NCBI GenBank assembly: GCA_002494885.1 | Contig: DACV01000006.1 | Span: forward strand, 102,503 to 166,502 | Source: Methanobacterium sp. UBA44 | GTDB taxonomy: Archaea > Methanobacteriota > Methanobacteria > Methanobacteriales > Methanobacteriaceae | Reading direction: 5' to 3' | DNA length: 64,000 nucleotides | Part shown: positions 51,782 to 60,746 of the stretch, one piece after another | Numbering within the stretch: position 1 is the stretch's first letter | Layout: the number at the start of each line of letters is the position of its first letter | Made by a program: the position numbers and the translations under genes | The notes under the pieces: model-generated | Seen by the model: the letters and a program-made list of their open reading frames with translations, nothing else | What the model was told of the DNA's origin: nothing | Database searches by the model: none

Positions 51782-53500
51782 CTAGTTATTTTTGAAGATT
51801 ATATTTAAAAATCTACCTTTATTTGCATCGGCAAAGGCCACATTTGAATTAATTGGGCCTCCAACTTCAACCTTAATAGTATGTTCGCCCCAGTATACAT
51901 AATAAATATTTTTAGTGTTTTTTGAGTTGTAATAAACTGTTTTTTCCTTTACGTTGTTGACATAGATTTCATAAGTTCCATTTTTTAGTTTTCCAGCGGT
52001 AGTTGAAATTAATTGATTATCCATGTAAATATTTACAGTGTTACCATTTACATTTCCATTTTTAAGAAAGATCCCTTCTTTTATTTGAAGGTTACTTGAA
52101 TTTGATAACAGGGATTTTTCTGCATAGAGATCTTCAAAGACATTTCTTATGTTACTGTCCCTTATTATGTCACCAATGTTTAAATCTAAAGTCGCCCTTG
52201 GTTCAGCAGGCATTCTAAGGATATTCTCTTCACCGGGCACAGTTTGCGTTAAATTATATTTTTTGTCATTAATGTATAATACATCGCCGTAGCCCAGCTC
52301 CAACGAACTCATAGCTTCTGATGGAACTCTTAATGTTGAATTTTCATTTTCTAAAGTCCCATCTACTGTATAGGGGCCTCTTACATCGATAGTTCTAATT
52401 TTTGTTGGATCTATCCATATTACCAGATTACTTGAGGCAGGTTCTATTGATATTTTACCTTCATCTACATGGACAGCTCCTAAAAGAGTGACCAGCATGG
52501 CCATCAATATCAATGCAGACACGATAATAGGAAAATGCATGTATAAAAATGATTTTAAAGATGTGGATTTTCTATCAGGCCTTATAATAATATTAAATGA
52601 CCGTTTTAAAAGTTTGATAATATAATAAAGGGCAATGATAAGTCCTACTATTACCAGTATAGCTCCGGCGGCTGCTGGAACTTTTTTAATAAAAAACACT
52701 GAAAAAACACCAAGTGAAGAAAGGGATAGACCAAGAATACTCATTCTTATGTACTTACCAAGGGTATCCATCATGGATACTCTACCATATTCCATAGCTT
52801 TATCTACAATTGTTCTAACAACCTCATTTGCAGTGGCATTTAGCTCTGTAAGTGTGGACATAGAATGTTCTATTTCACCAATATCAACTTCCTTTATTTT
52901 CATTCCTCTGGCATCGGCATCAAGTACAATTCCAACGTCAACTCCATAATCCTCTTCAAATTTAATATTATTTAAAAAACTTCTCTTAGCGGCAAACTGT
53001 CCACTTAAAGGTTGCTCGAATTTTAATTCTGGGAAAAAGAAATTTAAAAGAGGCTTGGCTGTTAATTCTGTCACTCTTCCCGCTTTCCTTTTAAATTTAG
53101 TTTTTGTAACATCGGCTTTCCCATCTAATATGGGCATTATGATGTCTTCAATCTGCTTTGAAGTTAAATTATGCAGATCAGCGTCAATAAAAGCAACAAT
53201 ATCCCCTTTCGAATTTTTAAATCCTGTATTTAAAGCTGCACCTTTTCCTTTATTATTTGAATGTTTTATAACTGTGGCTCCTGCCTTTTCAGCGGCTTCA
53301 GCAGTTCCGTCCTCTGATCCATCATCTACAACAATTATTTCATTGATGTAATTGAGGCTTTTTACTACTTTAATCACATGTTCTACCGTTTTTACTTCAT
53401 TGAATGCAGGAATCACCACTGAAACAGTCATATTTGGCTTTGATTCTTTGTTTTTGATAGATGCTACTAAAAGGACAAAAATTAGAATAATCCAGGACAA
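51782..53500 (-). CDS. membrane-bound GT2 glycosyltransferase with large external domain
   Basis: About 572 residues. An N-terminal helix (1-17) precedes a GT2 catalytic domain with VVIPAFNE, IIVVDDGSEDGTAE, NNKGKGAALNTGF and DIVAFIDADLHN (the DxD metal site), then QPLSGQFAAKR and VDVGIVLDADARG. Helices follow near 255-275, 283-300 and 330-350. A C-terminal part of about 220 residues outside the membrane is predicted all-beta (DVRGPYTVDGTLENENST onwards). GTG 53509 is in frame, but GAGGTG stands properly before TTG 53500. It resembles glucosyl-3-phosphoglycerate synthase-like enzymes; the sugar acceptor is unknown. Confidence 0.78.
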   Translation of the reverse strand: MSWIILIFVLLVASIKNKESKPNMTVSVVIPAFNEVKTVEHVIKVVKSLNYINEIIVVDDGSEDGTAEAAEKAGATVIKHSNNKGKGAALNTGFKNSKGDIVAFIDADLHNLTSKQIEDIIMPILDGKADVTKTKFKRKAGRVTELTAKPLLNFFFPELKFEQPLSGQFAAKRSFLNNIKFEEDYGVDVGIVLDADARGMKIKEVDIGEIEHSMSTLTELNATANEVVRTIVDKAMEYGRVSMMDTLGKYIRMSILGLSLSSLGVFSVFFIKKVPAAAGAILVIVGLIIALYYIIKLLKRSFNIIIRPDRKSTSLKSFLYMHFPIIVSALILMAMLVTLLGAVHVDEGKISIEPASSNLVIWIDPTKIRTIDVRGPYTVDGTLENENSTLRVPSEAMSSLELGYGDVLYINDKKYNLTQTVPGEENILRMPAEPRATLDLNIGDIIRDSNIRNVFEDLYAEKSLLSNSSNLQIKEGIFLKNGNVNGNTVNIYMDNQLISTTAGKLKNGTYEIYVNNVKEKTVYYNSKNTKNIYYVYWGEHTIKVEVGGPINSNVAFADANKGRFLNIIFKNN

Positions 53501-53626
53501 AACGTACACCTCAAGTTTTCATATCAAGTTTTATAAATAATGTGAGTTAATATTGAAAATATCTTATGGAACTTATTATCTTCTTATATAATAAATTAAT
53601 GCTATGAATAAAATTGCAGGTGTAAA

Positions 53627-54652
53627 ATGAAACCAAAGGTTATGATATTACTGGGAAGTGCATCTGATTATGCTATAGCAGAAAAGGCTATAGATATTTT
53701 AGAGACGCTCAATATCCCCTATGATGTTAAAGTAGCTTCAGCCCATAGAACACATGAAAAAGTAAAAAAAATAGTCATGAAAGCTACTGATGAAGGAATA
53801 GAAGTATTTATGGGCATCGCTGGCCTATCAGCCCATTTACCAGGAATGATTGCTGCAAATACTCATAAACCAGTTGTTGGAGTTCCCGTAAGCGTTAAAT
53901 TAGGAGGATTGGATGCTCTTTATGCCTCAGCGCAGATGCCCTTTGGAGCTCCTGTTGCAACAGTTGGTATTGATCGTGGTGAAAATGGAGCAATACTTGC
54001 AGCACAGATAATTGGAATTCATGATAAAGATGTAAGAAAAAGGATTTCATCAATGAGGAGTTCGTTCTTTGAAAAAATAGCTGTAGACGAAAGAAACCTT
54101 CTTGAGTCTATAACTGGGGACTATTATTCTCCACTGCTTGATATTCCAGAAGAAGAGCTTAAAAATGAAGATTTATCCACAGATCCATCAGATGATGAAA
54201 TAGAAGATCTGGATATAGCTATAATCGCAGGAAGTTACTCAGATATAAAATTTGCAAAAAAAGCAACCAATTTCCTTGATAAAATGAACGTGAATTATGA
54301 TTTCAGCGTCATATCTCCTATAAGATATCCAAAAAGATTTGAAGAATATTTAAAGAAGGTTAAAAACACCAAGCTTTTTATAGCCATAACTGGAATGTCT
54401 GCCCATGTTACAGGAGCTATTGTAGCATACACTGAAAAACCAGTTATAGGAGTTCCATGTTCAATTAGGTTAGATGGAATTGATGCGCTTCTTTCAATGG
54501 TTAACATGCCTCCAGGAGTCCCTGTTGGGACTGTAGGTATAGATAATGGGGGTAATGCAGCTATACTTGCTGGTGAAATGCTTGGAATTATGAATAAGGA
54601 TATTGAAAGAGATATAAGGCGATTTAAAGGAAATATTGAATGTAATCAGTAG
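53627..54652 (+). CDS. purE: PurE, tandem-duplicated (N5-CAIR mutase / AIR carboxylase)
   Basis: 341 residues made of two PurE domains. The first (1-150) has GSASDYAIAEK, the catalytic SAHRTHEK at 38-45 and GIAGLSAHLPGMIAANT. The second (about 197-330) has AGSYSDIKFAKK and AITGMSAHVTGAIVAYT, but the catalytic SAHR is replaced by SPIRYPKR, so it is probably inactive and structural. The linker 150-195 is acidic. This duplicated form is known from Methanobacteriales. It starts on ATG 53627 after TGCAGGTG. It is followed by a tiny membrane-protein gene. Confidence 0.92.
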   Translation: MKPKVMILLGSASDYAIAEKAIDILETLNIPYDVKVASAHRTHEKVKKIVMKATDEGIEVFMGIAGLSAHLPGMIAANTHKPVVGVPVSVKLGGLDALYASAQMPFGAPVATVGIDRGENGAILAAQIIGIHDKDVRKRISSMRSSFFEKIAVDERNLLESITGDYYSPLLDIPEEELKNEDLSTDPSDDEIEDLDIAIIAGSYSDIKFAKKATNFLDKMNVNYDFSVISPIRYPKRFEEYLKKVKNTKLFIAITGMSAHVTGAIVAYTEKPVIGVPCSIRLDGIDALLSMVNMPPGVPVGTVGIDNGGNAAILAGEMLGIMNKDIERDIRRFKGNIECNQ

Positions 54653-54662
54653 GTACTGGTAA

Positions 54663-54794
54663 ATGAAAGAAGAAAAAAATAAATCTGAAGAAGTCTGCAA
54701 GACGGGCTCGTGTGGATGTTCTGCAGATTATATATGGCTCGGAGTTGCAGTTATTTTATTTGTAATTGCTGCTGCAATGATTTTTGGTAATTAA
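54663..54794 (+). CDS. 43-residue Cys-rich membrane protein
   Basis: A tiny gene between purE and ubiD, all on one strand with gaps of 10 and 15 bases. It has an acidic/basic head (KEEKNKSEE), a cysteine patch C-x4-C-x-C (VCKTGSCGCS), then one membrane helix (YIWLGVAVILFVIAAAMIF). The three cysteines next to the membrane could hold a metal or a lipid. Not recognised, but well formed. Confidence 0.6.
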   Translation: MKEEKNKSEEVCKTGSCGCSADYIWLGVAVILFVIAAAMIFGN

Positions 54795-54809
54795 TATGCT
54801 GGTGAAAGT

Positions 54810-56093
54810 ATGAAAAAATATTTAAATACCCTTGAAGAAGAATTCAAGGTTATAAAAATTGAAGATCAGATATCTACAAAATATGAGGTTGCAAGTATTC
54901 TAAGGAGACATCCTAAAGATACAGTAATCTTTGAAAACATTAAAGAAAGTGAAATGAAGATTATATCGGGAATCTGCAATACCAGAGAAAAAATAGCTCG
55001 CGGAATTTCTGTTACAGTGCCTGAAATTACAAAAAAGATAATGGAAGCTACTGAAAATCCCCTCCCTATCGAAAATATTGAAAGCATTCAGAATAACTAC
55101 ATTACTCAAAAAGAGCCAGATTTAAGCGAAATTCCAGTTCCCACTTACTACAAAAAAGACGGCGGAGCCTACATCACAGCCGGCGTTGTAATTGCAAAAG
55201 ACCCTGAAACAGGGATAAGAAATGCATCAATCCATAGAATGCTTGTAAACTCAAAAAATAGACTTGGAATTAGAATAGTTCCCAGAAATCTCTACACTTA
55301 TTATAAAAAGGCAGAAGAAATGGATAAACCGCTTGAAGTAGCAATTGCCATAGGTATACATCCTGCAACTCTTCTTGCAACCACCACATCAGTTCCAATA
55401 ACAACTGATGAGCTTGAAGTGGCCAATAATTTCCATAAAGGAGATATGAATCTCATAAAATGTGAAAATGTTGATTTAGAAGTTCCTGATTCTGAAATAA
55501 TCATGGAAGGTAAACTTTTACCCCACGTGAGAGAGCCTGAAGGGCCATTTGTTGATTTAACCGATACCTATGATGTTGTAAGGAATGAACCAGTTATTGA
55601 ACTTGAAAAAATCCATTATAAAGAAAATCCGTATTTCCATGCCATAATGCCTGCCGGATTTGAACACAGGCTTTTACAGGGACTCCCTCAAGAGCCAAGG
55701 ATTTACAATGCAGTTTTAAATACCGTTCCTACAGTTCAAAATGTTGTATTAACTGAAGGGGGCTGTTGCTGGCTCCACGCCGCAATTTCTATAAAGAAAC
55801 AAACTCAGGGTGACGGCAAAAATGTTTTAATGGCTGCACTTGCTGCACATCCTTCATTGAAACATGCTATTGTAGTTGATGAAGATATTGATATCTTTAA
55901 TCCTGAAGATATTGAATATGCAATCGCAACAAGAGTAAAAGGCGATGAAGATATCATGATCGTGCCTGGAGCGAGAGGTTCTTCGCTTGATCCGTGCGCA
56001 ACACCTGATGGTACAACTACTAAGGTTGGTGTTGATGCAACAAAGCCATTGGATAAAAAGGAAAAGTTTGAACGGGTTAGTTTTAGTGAGTGA
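54810..56093 (+). CDS. UbiD-family decarboxylase (possibly anhydromevalonate phosphate decarboxylase)
   Basis: A prenylated-FMN-dependent decarboxylase of the UbiD family, 427 residues. IPVPTYYKKDGGAYITAGVVIAKDPETG, NASIHRMLVN, LLATTTSVPI, GKLLPHVREPEGPFVDLTDTYD and the final DPCATPDGTTTKVGVDATKP are family blocks. In archaea lacking the classical mevalonate decarboxylase this family includes anhydromevalonate phosphate decarboxylase of isoprenoid synthesis (established for other archaea). That is the most likely job here but is not provable from sequence alone. Confidence 0.82.
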   Translation: MKKYLNTLEEEFKVIKIEDQISTKYEVASILRRHPKDTVIFENIKESEMKIISGICNTREKIARGISVTVPEITKKIMEATENPLPIENIESIQNNYITQKEPDLSEIPVPTYYKKDGGAYITAGVVIAKDPETGIRNASIHRMLVNSKNRLGIRIVPRNLYTYYKKAEEMDKPLEVAIAIGIHPATLLATTTSVPITTDELEVANNFHKGDMNLIKCENVDLEVPDSEIIMEGKLLPHVREPEGPFVDLTDTYDVVRNEPVIELEKIHYKENPYFHAIMPAGFEHRLLQGLPQEPRIYNAVLNTVPTVQNVVLTEGGCCWLHAAISIKKQTQGDGKNVLMAALAAHPSLKHAIVVDEDIDIFNPEDIEYAIATRVKGDEDIMIVPGARGSSLDPCATPDGTTTKVGVDATKPLDKKEKFERVSFSE

Positions 56094-56180
56094 AATTCAA
56101 ATTTTATTTTTTTTAATTTATAGAATTAATTAACTCAATAAAATTCTAAATTAATTAATTTTTGAGAATAAATAGGGAAA

Positions 56181-57188
56181 TCAGGTTATAATGTTTATAG
56201 GTGTTTTACATGTAGGACATTTACGTGTTTCCTTAAGTTTATCATTCCTAATTTCAAATCCATTTCGCTCAATAAGGACTTTGCCACACTCTGGGCACAA
56301 AGTACTTTCTTCTCCACCAGTAGAAACGTTTCCAATGTAAATGTATTTCATTCCAGCTTCTTTGGCAATATCGTATGCTCTTCTAAGGGATTCTACTGGT
56401 GTAGGTGGAAGTTGCCCTAATTCGTAGTAAGGGAAAAATCTTGTAAAGTGTAATGGAACTTCTGGCCCTGTTTCTTCAGCCATAAATTTAACCAGTGCCT
56501 TTAAATCTTCCTCAGAATCATTATAGCCGGGTATAATTAAATTCGTTATCTCTATATGAATTCCATTATCATAAAATCGCTTTATATTATCCAGGACAGG
56601 CTGGAGCTTTGCCTGACATAGATCTCGGTAAAATTTATCAGACATACCTTTTAAGTCAATATTTGCAGCATCAAGATATGGTTTAATAAGATCAAAAGAT
56701 TCTCCACTCATATATCCATTTGTTACATAAACTGTTGCTATATCTTCTTTTTTTGCTAATTTTGCACAGTCATATGTGTATTCAAACCACATTGTTGGTT
56801 CATTATAGGTCCATGCAATTGATTTGCATCCATATTGCTTTGTTAATCGTATTGCTTCTTCTGGAGGTATTTCACGTGTTGGAATCTCTTCTAAATCTAC
56901 CTGAGAAATATTCCAATTTTGACAGTGTTTGCATCTGAAATTACAGCCAACAGATCCAAGTGAAAAAACAGTAGAACCTGGGTAAAAATGGAAAAGAGGC
57001 TTTTTTTCTATGGGGTCAACAGCAACTGATGAAGCTGCACTGTAATTTAAGGCACACAGTTTACCTTCCATATTAGCTCTCATGCTACAGAATCCTGTAT
57101 CTCCTTCTCTAATAATACACCTTCTCTCACATACCTTGCAATTTAAATTTTCCCCAACTTTATCATAAGTAAGGACTTCTTTTTTCAT
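56181..57188 (-). CDS. amrS: AmmeMemoRadiSam-type radical SAM enzyme
   Basis: A radical SAM protein, 335 residues. The 4Fe-4S motif is CNFRCKHC in GSVGCNFRCKHCQNWNISQ. An N-terminal CKVCERRCIIREGDTGFCSMR Cys motif is typical of this family, which belongs to the AMMECR1-Memo-RadiSam group. EPTMWFEYTYDCAKLA and LHFTRFFPYYELGQLPPTPVE follow, with a C-terminal zinc ribbon CPECGKVL..CPTCKTP. GGAGGAGG precedes the ATG. The AMMECR1 and Memo partners are not in the window. Reaction unknown. Confidence 0.88.
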   Translation of the reverse strand: MKKEVLTYDKVGENLNCKVCERRCIIREGDTGFCSMRANMEGKLCALNYSAASSVAVDPIEKKPLFHFYPGSTVFSLGSVGCNFRCKHCQNWNISQVDLEEIPTREIPPEEAIRLTKQYGCKSIAWTYNEPTMWFEYTYDCAKLAKKEDIATVYVTNGYMSGESFDLIKPYLDAANIDLKGMSDKFYRDLCQAKLQPVLDNIKRFYDNGIHIEITNLIIPGYNDSEEDLKALVKFMAEETGPEVPLHFTRFFPYYELGQLPPTPVESLRRAYDIAKEAGMKYIYIGNVSTGGEESTLCPECGKVLIERNGFEIRNDKLKETRKCPTCKTPINIIT

Positions 57189-57371
57189 AAGGAATCCTCC
57201 TCCTTGAAATTTAAATAATTATTGAGTTGTAGGATATTTTTTTAATATTTTAAAGGTTGATTAATCCTTTAACAACTTAAGTTACATTATATAATTATTG
57301 TTTTACTTGATATAAAAATAGTTAGATAATTAATAAAACAACTATTTATAGAAAGAAAATAAATTAGTAAT

Positions 57372-57414
57372 GTTGGCATTCGAGTCCATTTCAACCTAAT
57401 ATCTGAATGCCAAC
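57372..57414. repeat. 10-bp inverted repeat downstream of thiL
   Basis: GTTGGCATTC and GAATGCCAAC are perfect 10-base arms around a 23-base loop. Flanking AAATTA and TAATTT allow an outer stem with a bulge. It lies 67 bases past the thiL stop and 184 bases before amrS. It could be a terminator-like RNA hairpin or a binding site. The rest of the gap 57189-57480 shows no gene. Confidence 0.5.
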
Positions 57415-57480
57415 TAATTTAATATTTGTTTTAGCGTTTATTGATGTAAATTAAAATTAAATGGGAATTTAAAGACGGTT

Positions 57481-58509
57481 TCAATCTAAATTTTTTGTCG
57501 GGGATAAATGTTCGTATCCTCGTGGTTCCAGTATTCTTTCTACTCCATCTTTAGAAACTATTATCATTTTACCAGATGATGTAACGTTTCCTATCTCATA
57601 AAGAGGTATTAGGTCCTTAATTTTATTGAATGAATCTTTATCAATAGTTAAAAGTAATTCAAAGTCTTCTCCATAATGTAAAATCCAATCTAATGGATTT
57701 TTATCAATGTTATATGCAACTTCTAACAATTCATCTGGAACTGGCAGAAGATTTTCATAAATGGTTATTCCAATGGCACCGCTATTTGCATCGATTAATT
57801 CTCCAATCTCTTTGGCAAGTCCATCGGTTATGTCTGTTGCAGATGTTGCATATCCTTTTTCTGCAATTAAAATTCCCTCTTTAGATCTGGCTTCTGGATT
57901 CAGAGCATGATTCAGCAAAATCTCTTTAGAATTAGGATCAATTTCTAAATTGTTAAATAGAACTTCAAAACCTGCTGCCGCAAGTCCAAGAGGCCCTGTA
58001 ACGGCCACTACATCTCCGGCTCTGGCTCCACTTTTCATCAAAACATTATCCCTGCTGACAACACCTAAACATGTTCCACAAATTGTTAACTCATTGGATT
58101 CATTTGTATCGCCACCAATAAGCATCATTCCGTATATTAAACAACCATCGATGATTCCATCTATCAATCTGTCAAAATCATGGAGAAGCATGTTTTTGGG
58201 CAGGCCCATCGAAACAATGATACCTAATGGTTTAGCCCCCATTGCTGCTAAATCGCTTATATTTACCGTCACAACTTTTTTACCCATTTGTTCAGGGGTC
58301 ATTTCATCAGGAAAATGAGTAGATTTGAATAATATGTCTGAAGTTGCAACTAAATACCGATCTCCAAAATTAATGAGTGCAGCATCATCACTGAGGCTTT
58401 TAATTGATAAATCATCGAAAAAAGAGGGATTAAATTTATTGGTAGTGGTTTTTTTAAGAATCCTTTTAATTAATCCAATTTCCCCAATATCTGATACTTT
58501 AAGGGGCAT
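57481..58509 (-). CDS. thiL: thiamine-monophosphate kinase
   Basis: Phosphorylates thiamine monophosphate to the diphosphate cofactor. It is 342 residues, in the AIRS-related kinase family. DDAALINFGDRYLVATSDILFKSTHFP, VNISDLAAMGAKPLGIIVSMGLP, LIGGDTNESNELTICGTCLG, ATDITDGLAKEIGEL and the late HYGEDFELLLTI are family signatures. It is preceded on the strand by cfbA and DUF35; the gap to cfbA is 32 bases, so one transcript is likely. Confidence 0.94.
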   Translation of the reverse strand: MPLKVSDIGEIGLIKRILKKTTTNKFNPSFFDDLSIKSLSDDAALINFGDRYLVATSDILFKSTHFPDEMTPEQMGKKVVTVNISDLAAMGAKPLGIIVSMGLPKNMLLHDFDRLIDGIIDGCLIYGMMLIGGDTNESNELTICGTCLGVVSRDNVLMKSGARAGDVVAVTGPLGLAAAGFEVLFNNLEIDPNSKEILLNHALNPEARSKEGILIAEKGYATSATDITDGLAKEIGELIDANSGAIGITIYENLLPVPDELLEVAYNIDKNPLDWILHYGEDFELLLTIDKDSFNKIKDLIPLYEIGNVTSSGKMIIVSKDGVERILEPRGYEHLSPTKNLD

Positions 58510-58541
58510 TTTAAAACCACATTTTTATTATAAAATAAATG

Positions 58542-58991
58542 TTAAAGGGCGTTTTTCACCCTATCTCCAATAATATCCACGAGTCTTGGATCAGCTCCAA
58601 GGGGTTCTGTGTAGATAATATCGCCGTCAAATTCAATTTCTTCAGTTTCTTCATCTTCATGACTGTGTGCATGGCCATGTCCATGTGAATGTTCGTCACC
58701 ATTATCTATACCTAGAATATGAGGAATATCTTGCTTTGTGTGGACACCATGGGCTAAAAAGACTGGTGTTACAATGATTTTTTCAACACCCTGTTTTGCA
58801 AGTGTATTTATAGCTGCTGGAATTGAAGGTTTAGACATGTTCATAAAACCAACCTCTACAAGATAATCTGAACTTTGTTTGTATATTTCACCGAGTTTAC
58901 TTACCACATCTTTTCCATAGGGAAGTCTGCTTCCATGCCCTACGAGTAAAATACCTATTTTAGCAGTTTTTGAGTCTAAATTTGTATCCAT
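58542..58991 (-). CDS. cfbA: sirohydrochlorin nickel/cobalt chelatase (CfbA/CbiX small type) with His-rich loop
   Basis: Inserts nickel (for coenzyme F430) or cobalt (for corrinoids) into sirohydrochlorin as a small homodimeric enzyme. It has 149 residues. The N-terminal LLVGHGSRLPYGKDVVSKL carries the catalytic His, and TPVFLAHGVHTKQDIPHIL the second. A histidine-rich insert, HSHGHGHAHSHEDEE, near residues 102-116 probably stores or delivers metal. GGAGTGAT upstream of ATG 58991 supports the start, although this places 32 bases inside the end of the DUF35 gene, so the two are translationally coupled. Confidence 0.92.
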   Translation of the reverse strand: MDTNLDSKTAKIGILLVGHGSRLPYGKDVVSKLGEIYKQSSDYLVEVGFMNMSKPSIPAAINTLAKQGVEKIIVTPVFLAHGVHTKQDIPHILGIDNGDEHSHGHGHAHSHEDEETEEIEFDGDIIYTEPLGADPRLVDIIGDRVKNAL

Positions 58992-59361
58992 ATGATATCA
59001 CTCCATCGTCGCCTTCTTCTCTTATCTTTCTAAAGACCATTTCAACTTCATCGCCTATTTCAACATCTTCTGGTTTGCAATCGACAATCTGTGTTGTTAT
59101 TTTAGCCCCTTCTTCCAGTTCAACTATTGCCACCACATAGGGGGCAATTGTTTTAAATTCCTCTGTAGGGGTGTTTATTACAGAATAAGTGTGGATTTTT
59201 CCATTTCCTTTGAGTTGCATATCTTCTAATTTTCCCTTTCTCCTGCATTCAGGACATATTACTCTTTTTGGGAAAAAGACAGTTCCACACTGTGAACATT
59301 TTGATCCAATAAGGCTGTATCGCTGTGGAATATGACGCCACGCTCTTACTATATTTTTCAT
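58960..59361 (-). CDS. DUF35 zinc-ribbon/OB-fold protein
   Basis: A 133-residue two-part protein: a rubredoxin-like zinc ribbon (GSKCSQCGTVFFPKRVICPECRRKG) followed by an OB fold (GKIHTYSVINTPTEEFKTIAPYVVAIVELEEG). In archaea such proteins bridge thiolase and HMG-CoA synthase, passing acetoacetyl-CoA into the mevalonate pathway. Those partners are not adjacent here. A GTG at 59376 is in frame, but GGAGG precedes ATG 59361. It overlaps cfbA by 32 bases. Confidence 0.87.
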   Translation of the reverse strand: MKNIVRAWRHIPQRYSLIGSKCSQCGTVFFPKRVICPECRRKGKLEDMQLKGNGKIHTYSVINTPTEEFKTIAPYVVAIVELEEGAKITTQIVDCKPEDVEIGDEVEMVFRKIREEGDDGVISYGYKFRLKNC

Positions 59362-59757
59362 TAAATTCCTCCTCACTAAAACCTCTTTGAAATTTCATAC
59401 TGATATTTCAGTCAATTTAATTATGAAAATTAAACTTGTAAATTTTAGATGTTTTTTATGATCTATTTATACATATTCATTCATTAGAGGTTTGAACATG
59501 ATCATATTAAATAATGTTGGTAAAATCTATATTATTCCTTTCTGTTTATTGTTGAAATAAAGCTTTAAAATTTCTTTTTTTGTTATTTTGAGCTCACATA
59601 CAATAATACAAATACTGATTAATTTATATATTGCTTCCTATACTATAATAAAAAGAAGTAATAATTTTCCTTTAAATCTGGATGAAAATAATTCATTGGA
59701 CCAGTTTCAAGGAATCTAAATTCTTATTTAAAATAAAAAAATCAATAGTTGAGGGAT
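59362..59757. other. AT-rich divergent spacer
   Basis: Nearly 400 bases between DUF35 and the pilin-like pair. A TATA box (TATTTATACAT near 59464) is followed by an ATG at 59498, with GAGG before it, opening a 20-codon frame (MIILNNVGKIYIIPFCLLLK). Its size is too small to judge. No repeat array is present here. Confidence 0.4.
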
Positions 59758-60738
59758 ATGGAGCAAAAAGGCTATGTATTGGGCGGAATGGCATTTCTCC
59801 TTATGATACCTGCCATTTTAATGATAATTACATTTGCAGATATGGTTAAAACAGGGGAAGAATCAGTTAGCGCAACATTACAATCAGACTCTGCATTTTT
59901 CGCAGTAAATGATATTGAAAAGAACGCACCGATTATTACGACAGACCTTATAAGAGAAACTGCGGATAATATAACTTTAACCGGGATTCCATTAACAAAC
60001 AGTAGATTAACGATTAAGAGCACACTCCAGGAAAAAATAGATGATTTTACTCTAGATTATACCGGCCAAACTGGCATAGATGAAATTAAATGTACAGTTT
60101 TAAAGGTGGGTTCATCTCCTGATCCCTTTAAAATTGAGATAAATTACAACATCTACATTAAAAAAGGTAGAATTGTACATAATGAAACAATAACTCAGTT
60201 TATCGACATCAGTAATAAGCATATTCCTGATCCGATGCCTTTTATAAAATTAAAGGATTTTGGAATACCTAAACGAGATAATAACGCGGGATTAATCATT
60301 TATGATTCAAGTTTATTCGATTTTTTAAATTCCAGAGGATTAGAAAATGCCGTTGTTTATAACAATTCTACTTCTCCCCTATTTATAAACAAATGTCCCT
60401 ATGATCCTTATATAAGCCATGGAAATGGGGATTTTTCAAGTATTATTAAAAACTGCCTATATGTCAAATATTTCCATGAAAGTAGCGATGGAGCATGCTT
60501 CATGTGTAAATTAGAAGGTAAAGCCACATGTCCTCATTACGGTATGGAAACTTTTATAGTACCCTCAGTTTCTCATAATTCAAGCCAGATTAAAGCTCCT
60601 TGTTCCAGCGACCATGTAATATTCAATGAAAGTACTTATCCGGGAACAGAATTTGAGTATTATCGTGAAGGCAATGATTATTACAACTTATTTTTAGATG
60701 ATGGACACAGGCAGAAATATGGATTACCAAAATATTAA
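59758..60738 (+). CDS. pilin-like exported protein 1 (unrecognised)
   Basis: About 326 residues, not recognised by family. The N-terminus MEQKGYVLGGMAFLLMIPAILMIITF looks like a class III (pilin-type) signal: a short charged head, Gly, then a long hydrophobic helix. The rest is external, rich in Asn/Ser/Asp. It has a Cys-containing patch CFMCKLEGKATCPHYG and PCSSDHVIF that could bind zinc or form disulfides. GAGGGAT precedes ATG 59758. It is followed after 8 bases by a second protein of the same design, so the two probably assemble together on the surface. Confidence 0.6.
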   Translation: MEQKGYVLGGMAFLLMIPAILMIITFADMVKTGEESVSATLQSDSAFFAVNDIEKNAPIITTDLIRETADNITLTGIPLTNSRLTIKSTLQEKIDDFTLDYTGQTGIDEIKCTVLKVGSSPDPFKIEINYNIYIKKGRIVHNETITQFIDISNKHIPDPMPFIKLKDFGIPKRDNNAGLIIYDSSLFDFLNSRGLENAVVYNNSTSPLFINKCPYDPYISHGNGDFSSIIKNCLYVKYFHESSDGACFMCKLEGKATCPHYGMETFIVPSVSHNSSQIKAPCSSDHVIFNESTYPGTEFEYYREGNDYYNLFLDDGHRQKYGLPKY

Positions 60739-60746
60739 GTGATTTA

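Noticed and set aside
59498..59560. 20-residue open frame after a TATA box and GAGG
   Set aside because: Too short to judge and no conserved composition; only mentioned within the spacer entry.
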